From NCBI GenBank assembly GCA_039183635.1, contig JBCDBL010000113.1:1-13702 (forward strand): a stretch of DNA of 13,702 bases. The letters are read 5' to 3'. Within the stretch, counting starts at the first letter, position 1. Each line of letters begins with the position of its first letter. Source of the DNA: JBCDBL01 sp039183635. Lineage in GTDB: Bacteria; Pseudomonadota; Alphaproteobacteria; Caulobacterales; Parvularculaceae. Under the pieces are notes generated by a model that worked only from the letters and a program-made list of their open reading frames with translations, was not told where the DNA came from and did no database searches. This document shows positions 1 to 6,518 of the stretch, piece by piece. Made by a program: the position numbers and the translations under genes.

Positions 1-240
1 CACGTGCGCGTAGTGACGGTTCTCCGTCTCATACTCAACGTGCGCCGTCGAAATCGTGATGCCCCGCGCCTTCTCCTCAGGCGCTGAGTCGATCTCATCG
101 TACCCCTTCGCCTCGCCGCCGCCGGCTTCCGCCATAACCATCGTGATCGCCGCCGTCAGCGTCGTCTTCCCGTGGTCAACGTGACCAATCGTGCCAATGT
201 TTACGTGCGGCTTATTACGCTCAAACTTTTCCTTCGCCAT
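1..240 (-). CDS. tuf: Elongation factor Tu, N-terminal 80 residues (runs off window)
   Basis: This is the GTPase that delivers aminoacyl-tRNA to the ribosomal A site. The minus strand reads from ATG at 240 into MAKEKFERNKPHVNIGTIGH, followed by the P-loop GHVDHGKT (about residues 19-26). The switch I segment EEKARGITI lies near residues 55-63. The reading is clean until it leaves the window at base 1, so about four fifths of a normal EF-Tu (about 395 aa) lies outside. The start is supported by an AAGGAG-type ribosome binding site 10 bases upstream. No fusA lies upstream. This therefore does not look like the tuf copy at the end of the str operon; by inference it may be a second copy, which in alphaproteobacteria often precedes tRNA-Trp, secE and nusG. 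Confidence 0.98.
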   Translation of the reverse strand, partial: MAKEKFERNKPHVNIGTIGHVDHGKTTLTAAITMVMAEAGGGEAKGYDEIDSAPEEKARGITISTAHVEYETENRHYAHV

Positions 241-497
241 CTTACCGATGCTCCTTGATGCGCGGGCCTTCTGACCTCATCGGTCCGCCCAATCAAATTA
301 AACGCCAGCCAGGCAAATCATCTCGGCAGGCGCTGTCGGACCGTTTAGCCAAAGCCTACGGCGGACCGCAAGTTAAAAAGTGCGAAATCTATGATTTTAC
401 AGCGCTTCAAGGCCAAACCCCCGGGGCGCGCTGTCCGGAAACGCGAAAAAACAAGAATTTAAAGCGCTCTCCGCCCTCCAATGGACGCAACGAGACT
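241..497 (-). other. tuf upstream region, 257 bp without a gene
   Basis: This stretch must hold the tuf promoter and leader and the 3' end of the upstream gene's transcript. On the minus strand, the tuf ribosome binding site AGGAG is at about 251-255. A TTGAAG hexamer (405-410) and a TTGCGG hexamer followed 17 bases later by CTAAAC are the only promoter-like elements I could find. Neither is convincing. A CCCCGGGG palindrome near 419-426 could be part of a terminator but lacks a clean T-run. No tRNA or small RNA is recognisable. A plus-strand open frame beginning at 255 is antisense to the solenoid gene and is not counted. Confidence 0.4.
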
Positions 498-1346
498 TTA
501 CGGGCCGATTTCAATGTCGCCGGAGCCGAAACGCGTCCGCCGCACGTCGCCCTTGGCCTCACGCACGCGAATATCGCCGGAACCGAATATGGCGATCGAG
601 GGGTCCATGGCGAGACCGCCGAAAGTGATGTCGCCTGCGCCCATGATCGAGACATCGAAAGAGGACGCCCGCCCCTCTTCAATATCGACATCGCCGGAAC
701 CGCGCACCCCGATATCGATCGGTCCCATGACCTTGCGGGCCTTGACGTCGCCGGAGCCGTTGATCTCCACCGTCAGGCCGCCGCCCACGCGTCCCATCTC
801 CACATCGGAGGACCCGTTCAGGGAAAGCTTCGCAAACCCGCCTATATCGTGGGCGACAACATCGCCGGACCCGTTGGCTTTCATGTAAAAGTCGCTGGCG
901 ACGTCAAGAATTTCCGCATGGCCGCAGCCGTTCATTTTCAAAGTAACGTTCGCAGCTTCGCCAATGGAGACATAGGCGGCGTAGCTTTCCACCTTCACAA
1001 CAACGTTTTTCGGCGCTGTTGCGATAATGTGGGGAAAGTCTGAAAGGTCGCGCCATTTACCCTTCTGCACGCGCAATTGCGGAGTATCGCGATCGCGACA
1101 CTGCACGCGCTTTTCCTTGTCGCCATAGACGGTGACGACATGCTCCTTGCGCTTGACTTCAGGACGGGCGACGACGCCTTCGCCAGGTTTCACCGAAACC
1201 TCAACCCGCTCGTATGCGCCAGTCCGCAGCTCAAAAACACCGACAAAGTCTCGAACAACCAACGTTTCGCCGGCGACGACTTCAACGGGCGCGAACAGCA
1301 AACCAAAAACGACCAGCGTTAAGGCGCCGGCGGGGCGTATCAGCAT
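498..1346 (-). CDS. Exported GSGD-repeat beta-solenoid protein (DUF2807-like)
   Basis: This is a predicted secreted or envelope protein of 282 aa; its function is unknown. I chose ATG 1346 because it starts a good Sec signal peptide (MLIRP, then a hydrophobic stretch to about residue 20, with a likely cut after VVA at 23-25). It is also preceded by AAGGA with 8-base spacing; upstream in-frame ATGs at 1391 and 1478 lack this fit. From residue 139 to the end, turns of the form (N/F/R)G(S/A)(G/S)D(V/I) occur at 139, 158, 177, 196, 215, 235, 254 and 273, about every 19 residues. This is the signature of a right-handed beta-solenoid as in the DUF2807 (putative autotransporter adhesin head GIN) family. 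The protein stops three residues after the last turn, with no anchor domain. It lies downstream of the MFS gene on the same strand, across a 112-bp gap. Cysteines 83 and 141 might form a disulfide. Confidence 0.85.
   Translation of the reverse strand: MLIRPAGALTLVVFGLLFAPVEVVAGETLVVRDFVGVFELRTGAYERVEVSVKPGEGVVARPEVKRKEHVVTVYGDKEKRVQCRDRDTPQLRVQKGKWRDLSDFPHIIATAPKNVVVKVESYAAYVSIGEAANVTLKMNGCGHAEILDVASDFYMKANGSGDVVAHDIGGFAKLSLNGSSDVEMGRVGGGLTVEINGSGDVKARKVMGPIDIGVRGSGDVDIEEGRASSFDVSIMGAGDITFGGLAMDPSIAIFGSGDIRVREAKGDVRRTRFGSGDIEIGP
517..930 (-). repeat. 57-bp periodic coding repeat within the solenoid gene
   Basis: Read on the plus strand, a core close to TCGCCGGAGCCG recurs at 517, 574, 631, 691, 748, 805, 862 and, degenerate, at about 919. 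Seven of these eight starts are spaced exactly 57 bases from the next; one interval (631 to 691) is 60. Each unit is one 19-residue coil of the encoded solenoid, with the GSGD turn as the conserved core and the rest of each unit diverged. This suggests old internal duplication held in register by structure rather than a recent tandem expansion. Confidence 0.8.
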
Positions 1347-1458
1347 AAAGCCGATCCTTTGCAACTTTTTACTGACGGTAGCATAGCCCATAAGGATCAG
1401 CCCGCGAAACATCCCTTTCGATGAAGCGCGCCTGTTCTGCGGCGACCGAACGACAAGG

Positions 1459-2625
1459 TCATGCGAAAAGCGCCGCACCGCGCCAGATCCGCTTTAAAAC
1501 GTAGATGCTCATCAAACCGCAAAGGCCCATGGCCGCCATCGCCCCATAGGCCGCGCCGGCGCCGACATTCTGGAACAGCCAGCCGGCGCCGAGGGTGGCG
1601 AGCCCCGTCGCTGCGCCGACGCCGGTGGCGGACGCCGTGGTCATGGCAGTGTTGGCGATGCGCTCCGGGGCGGCGGCCTGAACGAACATGACGGTGCCCA
1701 GATGTGTTGCGGCGAAGGTCAAGCCATGCAGCGTCTGCAGAAAAACCAAAGCCGCCAGCGGCGGCTCCAGAGCCGTCAGGGTCCACCTTAAGGCGGCGCC
1801 GCCGGCGCCAAGGGCGAACAAGCCGAAGATGCCGAACGCCCTGCCAAGCCTGACGCCGCACATCAAGATCACAATCTCCGCCACAACCCCTACCGCCCAC
1901 AAAACGCCGATCGTGAGTTGCGAATATCCAAGCTCTGACCAATGCAGGATCGAAAAGCCGTAATAGGTCGCATGGGCGCCCTGAATGGCGGCCAGAACGC
2001 ATAAGAACGCAACGAAGGCCGGCTCGGTGAACAACTTCGCCGCGTCTTTCCACACCGCACGCGGGGGCGCTGGGCGTCGTATGACGGGCTGACGCGGCAA
2101 AATCAGAGCGGCGCCGACAAGGCCGACGGCGCTCGCCGCCATCCACACTCCCGCACCGCCATAACCGACAGAGCCGATTAACGCACCACCTGCAATGTTG
2201 GCGACCACGAACGCAGCGGAGCCGACGCCGCGCGCGCGACCGTAATGGAGCGCACCGTTCTTCTGCGCTTCCATAGCCGCCACATCAATCATGGGAACGA
2301 CAGCGCCGAAGGCCCACAGGGCGACCACAGCGGTGATGAAGGTCGCCCAAAACCCTTCAGCGAAGGCGAGCGCGACAGCCCCGGCGGCCAACACCAGTGT
2401 CGTGATGACGATCGGTCCACGCCGGTCGGCCGCCTGGTCCGCCGCCATGGCCGCAAACGGGGTTAATACGATCCGGCCGATCAAAGAGGCCGATAAAACA
2501 ATGCTGATATCGACAGCAGACATCCCGCGCGCGGCGAACAGACCCGAAATAAAGGGCAATTGCACACCGAGAAACAGGAACACAAACGCATAAAAGATCC
2601 AATATTTAAACTGCGCCACCATCAT
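1459..2625 (-). CDS. MFS permease, HcaT/LacY-like (PPP) subgroup
   Basis: This is an integral inner-membrane secondary transporter of 388 aa with about 12 hydrophobic segments; its substrate is not predictable. The N-terminus (KYWIFYAFVFLFLGVQLPFI, with no long leader) goes straight into TM1. Residues 61-70 (AADQAADRRG) form the loop 2-3 signature with its acidic-to-RRG pattern. Around residues 114-136, DVAAMEAQ...HYGRARGVGS resembles the YGR-RxWGSxGF segment of phenylpropionate permease HcaT and its relatives. ATG 2625 is followed directly by a second ATG (2622), and either could be used; the ribosome binding site is weak. The gene ends 112 bp before the solenoid gene and diverges from the glycosyltransferase operon. 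The general family is secure; the subgroup is a judgement from motif pattern. Confidence 0.85.
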   Translation of the reverse strand: MMVAQFKYWIFYAFVFLFLGVQLPFISGLFAARGMSAVDISIVLSASLIGRIVLTPFAAMAADQAADRRGPIVITTLVLAAGAVALAFAEGFWATFITAVVALWAFGAVVPMIDVAAMEAQKNGALHYGRARGVGSAAFVVANIAGGALIGSVGYGGAGVWMAASAVGLVGAALILPRQPVIRRPAPPRAVWKDAAKLFTEPAFVAFLCVLAAIQGAHATYYGFSILHWSELGYSQLTIGVLWAVGVVAEIVILMCGVRLGRAFGIFGLFALGAGGAALRWTLTALEPPLAALVFLQTLHGLTFAATHLGTVMFVQAAAPERIANTAMTTASATGVGAATGLATLGAGWLFQNVGAGAAYGAMAAMGLCGLMSIYVLKRIWRGAALFA

Positions 2626-2742
2626 GGCGCGCGGCGTACAGGGCTTTTTGGCGACTGTCGAGCGCCGATGTTTTTAAATTCTCCATGTTTCAGCAGTTGC
2701 AGCTATGGCCGCACGCGTTGAGTCGTCGTATGAAGCCCCGCC
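2626..2742. other. Divergent intergenic region, MFS permease / glycosyltransferase
   Basis: These 117 bp must contain the start signals for both the minus-strand permease and the plus-strand glycosyltransferase operon. It has an AT-rich patch (TTTTTAAATT, about 2670-2679) in otherwise GC-rich DNA. I could not assign a good -35/-10 pair on either strand, and neither flanking gene has a strong Shine-Dalgarno sequence. Confidence 0.35.
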
Positions 2743-4068
2743 ATGAAATGGATTGACCGCAAATCCCCAGTCTTGAAAGCGGATCGGCGTGCGCTTGTTC
2801 GCGATCCGGACGCGCCCCTGCGCATCTTAATGACGAGCTATCGCTCGCATCCGTTCAGCGGCGGCCAGGGCGTTTACATGCGTCACTTGACCAGAGCGCT
2901 TTCAGATCTCGGCCATTCGGTGGACGTCATCTCAGGGCCGCCCTACCCGGACCTTGACCCCCGGGTGCGCCTCATCATGCTGCCCTCCCTCGATCTTTAT
3001 GCGGAGAAATATCCGCTGCGGGCGTTACGCCCAAAGCACCTGAAGTCGTTTACCGATTTGTATGAATGGGCGGCGCACAACTCAGGAAAATTTCCAGAGC
3101 CCTATACGTTTGGGCGGCGTTTAGAAAAATACATGGCCGACAAGATCAAAGATTATGACGTCGTCCATGACAATCAAACGCTCTCCTGGGGCATTTTGAA
3201 GCTGCGCGATATGGGCGCGCCCTTGGTTGCAACGCTCCATCACCCAATCACCGTCGACCGCGATCTTGCGCTGGCCGCCAACGCAGGCTGGGGCTTTAAA
3301 AAATGGGGCATGCGCCAGCTCATTCGCCGCTGGCACAGTTTTCTGCCTATGCAGATCAAGGTCGCACAGGAGATCGACCACATCGTCACAATCTCCGATG
3401 TTTCCCGGCGGGACTTCAGCCGCGAGTTTAGCCTCGATACGGACAAAATACGGAAAGTCTCTCTCGGCATAGATACGGACGCCTTTCGCCCGATGCCCGA
3501 GGTTGAGACACAACCCGAAAGCCTGATCTGCACCTCAAGCGCCGACGTCGCGTTAAAAGGGCTTGTTTATCTGATAGACGCCCTGGGCCTTTTGGCGGAC
3601 ACGCGCCCGAACCTCACGCTCACCGTGGTCGGGTCCTTGCGGGACGGCCCCACCAAACGCCGCCTGAAAAAACTCGGGCTCACCGACCGGGTTCGCTTCG
3701 TCTCCGGCATCAGCCAGGAAGAGCTCACACGCGCCTATAACGAAGCCGCCATCGCCGTGGCGCCGTCCTTGTACGAAGGGTTCGGCTTCCCGGCGGCCGA
3801 GGCCATGTCCTGCGAAACCCCGGTGATCGCCACCACGGGCGGCGCTTTGCCGGAGGCGGCCGGCGACGCCGGCGTCCTCGTTCCCCCAAAGGACCCCAAG
3901 GCCCTCGCCGCCGCCATAGAAGACCTGCTGGACCACCCGGACAAGCGCGCCGCCATGGCCAAGGCCGGCCGCGCCCATGTCCTCAACGCTTTTTCATGGG
4001 CAAGGTGCGCCATGGAAACGGCCGATATCTACAGACAAGCGATAAACGATGCTCACACTGCGTCTTGA
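2743..4068 (+). CDS. GT4-type glycosyltransferase (GT-B fold)
   Basis: This is a predicted cytoplasmic, retaining, nucleotide-sugar-dependent glycosyltransferase of 441 aa. The acceptor half starts at RILMTSYRSHPFSGGQGVY (27-45), with the glycine-rich loop GGQG that follows the first strand in family 4 enzymes. The linker VTISDVSRRDF (215-225) and VSLGIDTDAFRP (239-250) are standard for the family. The donor half carries LYEGFGFPAAEAM with the E-x7-E pair E345/E353, then PVIATTGGALPEAAG. The motif at 262-274 usually reads R-x-x-xKG; here it is TSSADVALKG, with no arginine but with the lysine retained. The start ATG at 2743 has no clear ribosome binding site, but the next in-frame ATG (2830) would delete the first beta-strand. 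The gene overlaps the following methyltransferase by 20 bases, so the two are surely co-transcribed. Donor and acceptor are unknown. Confidence 0.92.
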   Translation: MKWIDRKSPVLKADRRALVRDPDAPLRILMTSYRSHPFSGGQGVYMRHLTRALSDLGHSVDVISGPPYPDLDPRVRLIMLPSLDLYAEKYPLRALRPKHLKSFTDLYEWAAHNSGKFPEPYTFGRRLEKYMADKIKDYDVVHDNQTLSWGILKLRDMGAPLVATLHHPITVDRDLALAANAGWGFKKWGMRQLIRRWHSFLPMQIKVAQEIDHIVTISDVSRRDFSREFSLDTDKIRKVSLGIDTDAFRPMPEVETQPESLICTSSADVALKGLVYLIDALGLLADTRPNLTLTVVGSLRDGPTKRRLKKLGLTDRVRFVSGISQEELTRAYNEAAIAVAPSLYEGFGFPAAEAMSCETPVIATTGGALPEAAGDAGVLVPPKDPKALAAAIEDLLDHPDKRAAMAKAGRAHVLNAFSWARCAMETADIYRQAINDAHTAS

Positions 4069-4768
4069 AACATTGCGTCTTAACGATGCAACGCGGGTGC
4101 TCGACCTCGGCTGCGGGCGCGGGCGACATCTGCATGCGGCCTACGCCAAGGGGAACATCCACGCCGTCGGCCTCGACCTGTCCGAAGAAGATATTATGGC
4201 GACGAAGGAAGGTTTCGCGCCCTTCTTAAAATCTCCGCCCCCCGGCGCAACGCACAGCCTGATCTCCGGGGACGCCTTGCGCCTGCCCTTCGCCGATGCA
4301 AGCTTCGATGTCATCATTTGTTCTGAAGTGCTGGAGCATATCGAAGACTACCAATCCGTGTTAAAGGAAATCGCCCGGGTGGCGGCGCCCGGCGCGCGGA
4401 TTGGAATATCCGTGCCCCGCGGCTGGCCGGAACGGATATGCTGGACCCTTGCGCCGAAATACCCCGCCCCCGCCTCGGTCGGCGGCCATGTGCGGATCTT
4501 TAAAGCCGACGTTTTGAAAAACGCCGTCGTCGCGGAAGGGTTCGACTATCGCGGCAAACACTACGCCCACGGACTTCACTCGCCATATTGGTGGCTGCGC
4601 TGCGCGTTTTGGGAGAGCCAGGACGACAACTGGGCCGTGCGGCAATACCAGAAGTTTCTTGAATGGGACATTATGAAACGCCCGCTTCTGACACGGGTCT
4701 TGGAAGCGATCGCCGACCCGTTGATGGGCAAAAGCGTCGCCATGTATTTCGAAAAACCCGCCCCATGA
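4049..4768 (+). CDS. Class I SAM-dependent methyltransferase (Methyltransf_11-like)
   Basis: This is a predicted 239-aa methyltransferase. The Rossmann core is complete: motif I VLDLGCGRGRH (17-27), acidic end of strand 2 at VGLD (40-43), GDALRLPF (74-81) and FDVIICSEVLEHI (86-98), as in UbiE/Methyltransf_11 enzymes acting on small molecules or lipids. The C-terminal third (from about 125) is aromatic-rich (HSPYWWLRCAFW, 177-188) and more family-specific; it probably forms the substrate pocket. The start at 4049 lies inside the end of the glycosyltransferase gene, and the stop overlaps the next start as ATGA, so translation is coupled on both sides. Target of methylation unknown; the context suggests the glycosyltransferase product or its precursor. 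Confidence 0.9.
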   Translation: MLTLRLETLRLNDATRVLDLGCGRGRHLHAAYAKGNIHAVGLDLSEEDIMATKEGFAPFLKSPPPGATHSLISGDALRLPFADASFDVIICSEVLEHIEDYQSVLKEIARVAAPGARIGISVPRGWPERICWTLAPKYPAPASVGGHVRIFKADVLKNAVVAEGFDYRGKHYAHGLHSPYWWLRCAFWESQDDNWAVRQYQKFLEWDIMKRPLLTRVLEAIADPLMGKSVAMYFEKPAP

Positions 4769-5811
4769 AAACCTTGCAAGATTATGCAGGCGCTGCGCAG
4801 CGAATTAAAGAGCTTCAACGCGCCGACGGCTCCATCACCTGGGTCGACGCCGGCGTGTTCGATCCCTGGAACCATACCGAATCCGCCATGGCCCTCACCG
4901 TAGCCGGAGAGTATGACGCCGCTCTCAAAGCCTACCGGCGCCTGGCGGAGACCCAGAACAAGGATGGCTCCTGGTGGGCCGATTACGGAAACGCCGCGCC
5001 CCTTGACGGGGAAAACGAAAAAATGATGGACGCCGATAAGCCTAAAGTGCGGGATACGAACTATTCGGCGTATATTGCGACAGGCGCATGGCATTACTTT
5101 GTGTCCACCCAGGATAAGGGATTTTTGAAAGACTATATGCCCGTCGTCGACCGGGCGATGGCGTTCGTCCTCGCGCACCAGTCGGAGCATGGCGACATTC
5201 GCTGGGCGGCTGTCGATCCCCATACGCCGGAAGACGACGCGTTGCTGACAGGCTGCTCGTCAATCTACAAAAGCCTGGAATGCGCGATCAGGCTGTTCGA
5301 CGCCGGCGGCGCTGCGCGCCAGGACTGGGCGGCGGCCCGCGCCAGCCTGGGCGATGCGCTGCGCAACCGACCTGACCGGTTCGACCGCAACTGGGCGTCG
5401 AAACAGAAATACTCAATGGACTGGTACTACCCGGCCCTCAGCGGCGCGCTGTCGAAAGAAGCGTCCATAGAACGCCTCAAGCAGCGCTGGGACGAGTTTG
5501 TCGTCGAGGGAATAGGCTGCCGCTGCGTCGCCGAGGAGCCCTGGGCCACCGTGGCGGAAGCTTGCGAGCTCGCCATGGCGCTGTTGAAGCATGGCGACAG
5601 GACCCGCGCCGAAGCGCTGTTTGAGGCGCAGCATCGGTGCCGGGACGAAGTTGGCGCCTACTGGATGGGCTACCAGTTTGCCGAAAAGGTCTTCTGGCCC
5701 GGCGACAAACCGTCCTGGACAGCGGCGGCGGTCCTCCTCGCCGGCGATGCTCTATACGATTGGACGCCGGCGTCGAAGATATTCACAGGCCCTGCGTTGG
5801 CCGAAGCCTAA
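4765..5811 (+). CDS. Alpha/alpha-toroid protein annotated as prenyltransferase-like
   Basis: This is a 348-aa protein of uncertain function. The start ATG at 4765 overlaps the preceding stop (ATGA), and the upstream in-frame extension from 4663 is only methyltransferase coding sequence in another frame. QW-type repeats, as in squalene cyclases and prenyltransferase beta subunits, are visible: QRADGSITW (18-25), QNKDGSWW (64-71), HQSEHGDIRW (138-147) and a looser QHRCRDEVGAYW (289-300). Between them are helical stretches expected of an (alpha/alpha)6 barrel. The DxDD acid of class II terpene cyclases and the zinc ligands of protein prenyltransferases are not recognisable, so true prenyl chemistry is doubtful. 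Conserved-looking pockets include DPWNHTESAMAL (33-44) and YSMDWYYPALSG (216-227). Carbohydrate-active toroids share this fold. There is no signal peptide. It is the last gene of the operon and faces a methyltransferase 9 bp away. Confidence 0.8.
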   Translation: MKTLQDYAGAAQRIKELQRADGSITWVDAGVFDPWNHTESAMALTVAGEYDAALKAYRRLAETQNKDGSWWADYGNAAPLDGENEKMMDADKPKVRDTNYSAYIATGAWHYFVSTQDKGFLKDYMPVVDRAMAFVLAHQSEHGDIRWAAVDPHTPEDDALLTGCSSIYKSLECAIRLFDAGGAARQDWAAARASLGDALRNRPDRFDRNWASKQKYSMDWYYPALSGALSKEASIERLKQRWDEFVVEGIGCRCVAEEPWATVAEACELAMALLKHGDRTRAEALFEAQHRCRDEVGAYWMGYQFAEKVFWPGDKPSWTAAAVLLAGDALYDWTPASKIFTGPALAEA

Positions 5812-5820
5812 ATCGTCCGC

Positions 5821-6441
5821 TCAAAGCCGCCGCAACCGCGCCAGCGACTTCACCATGCCTAAATCTTCATAGAGCCCCGAGGCGAGCGCTAACTTGTAAA
5901 TCTCGTAAGGCGGTCGGCCCCCGTCCTCAGGGTTTGGAAAAACGTCATGGATGGCGATAACGCCGCCTGCCATGACATGGGGCGTCCACAGACGATAATC
6001 GTTAAGGGCGTGCTCCATCGTGTGCCCGCCGTCGATGAATAAAAACGACAATGGCGTCCGCCAATGCGCCGCAACGGTTTTCGACCGCCCCACAAGGGCG
6101 ATCACCGTCTCCTCCAAGCCTGCGGCCCGCAAGGTGCGCCGAAACGCCGGCAGGGAATCCATTGCGCCCGCCGCTGCGTCCCAGAGGTCCGCATCGTGCC
6201 ATTCCCAACCGGGCTGATTCTCTTCGGAACCACGGTGATGGTCGACGCTGAACAGAACGCCGCCGGCTTCTTGTGCGGCCGCGCCAAGGTAAAGGGCCGA
6301 TTTACCGCAATAGGCGCCGATCTCAAGACAAGGCCCGAACGGCGCGCGCTCCAGGGCCAAATCGTGGAGCGCCGCGCCTTCCGCAGAGTCTAAAAAGCCT
6401 TTTATATCAGTCGGTTCGAGCGGTAATTTTACGTTTTTCAA
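5821..6441 (-). CDS. Class I SAM methyltransferase, Methyltransf_24 type, TTG start
   Basis: This is a predicted 206-aa methyltransferase of a different family from the one at 4049. SAM-binding motif CLEIGAYCGKSALYLG (38-53) is followed by FSVDHHRGSEEN (64-75), then FIDGGHTMEHALNDY (135-149) and AIHDVFPNPEDGG (163-175). The DGGH block and IHD are typical of Methyltransf_24 and related O-methyltransferases. The only workable start is TTG at 6441: an in-frame stop lies four codons upstream (6451-6453) and no ATG or GTG occurs before motif I. No clear ribosome binding site precedes it, so expression may be low. The gene converges with the toroid gene, leaving 9 bp between stops. From memory, proteins with this same SVDHHRGSEEN block occur near similar glycosyltransferase genes in actinobacteria; I could not check this. 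Confidence 0.85.
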   Translation of the reverse strand: MKNVKLPLEPTDIKGFLDSAEGAALHDLALERAPFGPCLEIGAYCGKSALYLGAAAQEAGGVLFSVDHHRGSEENQPGWEWHDADLWDAAAGAMDSLPAFRRTLRAAGLEETVIALVGRSKTVAAHWRTPLSFLFIDGGHTMEHALNDYRLWTPHVMAGGVIAIHDVFPNPEDGGRPPYEIYKLALASGLYEDLGMVKSLARLRRL

Positions 6442-6518
6442 GGAGAAAACTCATCCGTTCAACATTTAAGCAAGATTTTCCCGGCAAAATGGGCCGCAAA
6501 ACGAATGGAGTCTACACC

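Noticed and set aside
371..450. tuf promoter or terminator elements (TTGAAG, TTGCGG, CCCCGGGG)
   Set aside because: No properly spaced -10 partner and no T-run after the palindrome, so neither is called as a defined site.
255..1043. Plus-strand 262-aa open frame with repeated 'IAGxxxxD' units
   Set aside because: It is the antisense shadow of the solenoid gene; its repeats come from the 57-bp periodicity of that gene, and the real strand has a signal peptide and a ribosome binding site.
498..1478. Longer 326-aa form of the solenoid protein starting at 1478
   Set aside because: It would overlap the end of the MFS gene and bury the signal peptide; ATG 1346 has a good ribosome binding site and leader.
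1397..2146. 249-aa minus-strand open frame inside the MFS gene
   Set aside because: Arg/Gly/His-rich composition typical of a wrong frame in GC-rich DNA; the MFS frame is clearly real.
4576..5223. 215-aa minus-strand frame across the methyltransferase/toroid junction
   Set aside because: It is antisense to two genes with clear family motifs, and I recognise no domain in it.
6470..6486. Possible CtrA site upstream of cheZ (TTAA-N7-TTTC)
   Set aside because: Only one half matches; not enough to call a site.
6273..6518. N-terminal extension of the cheZ frame from 6273
   Set aside because: It is antisense to the methyltransferase and basic in composition; the CheZ family block and a good ribosome binding site support 6519.
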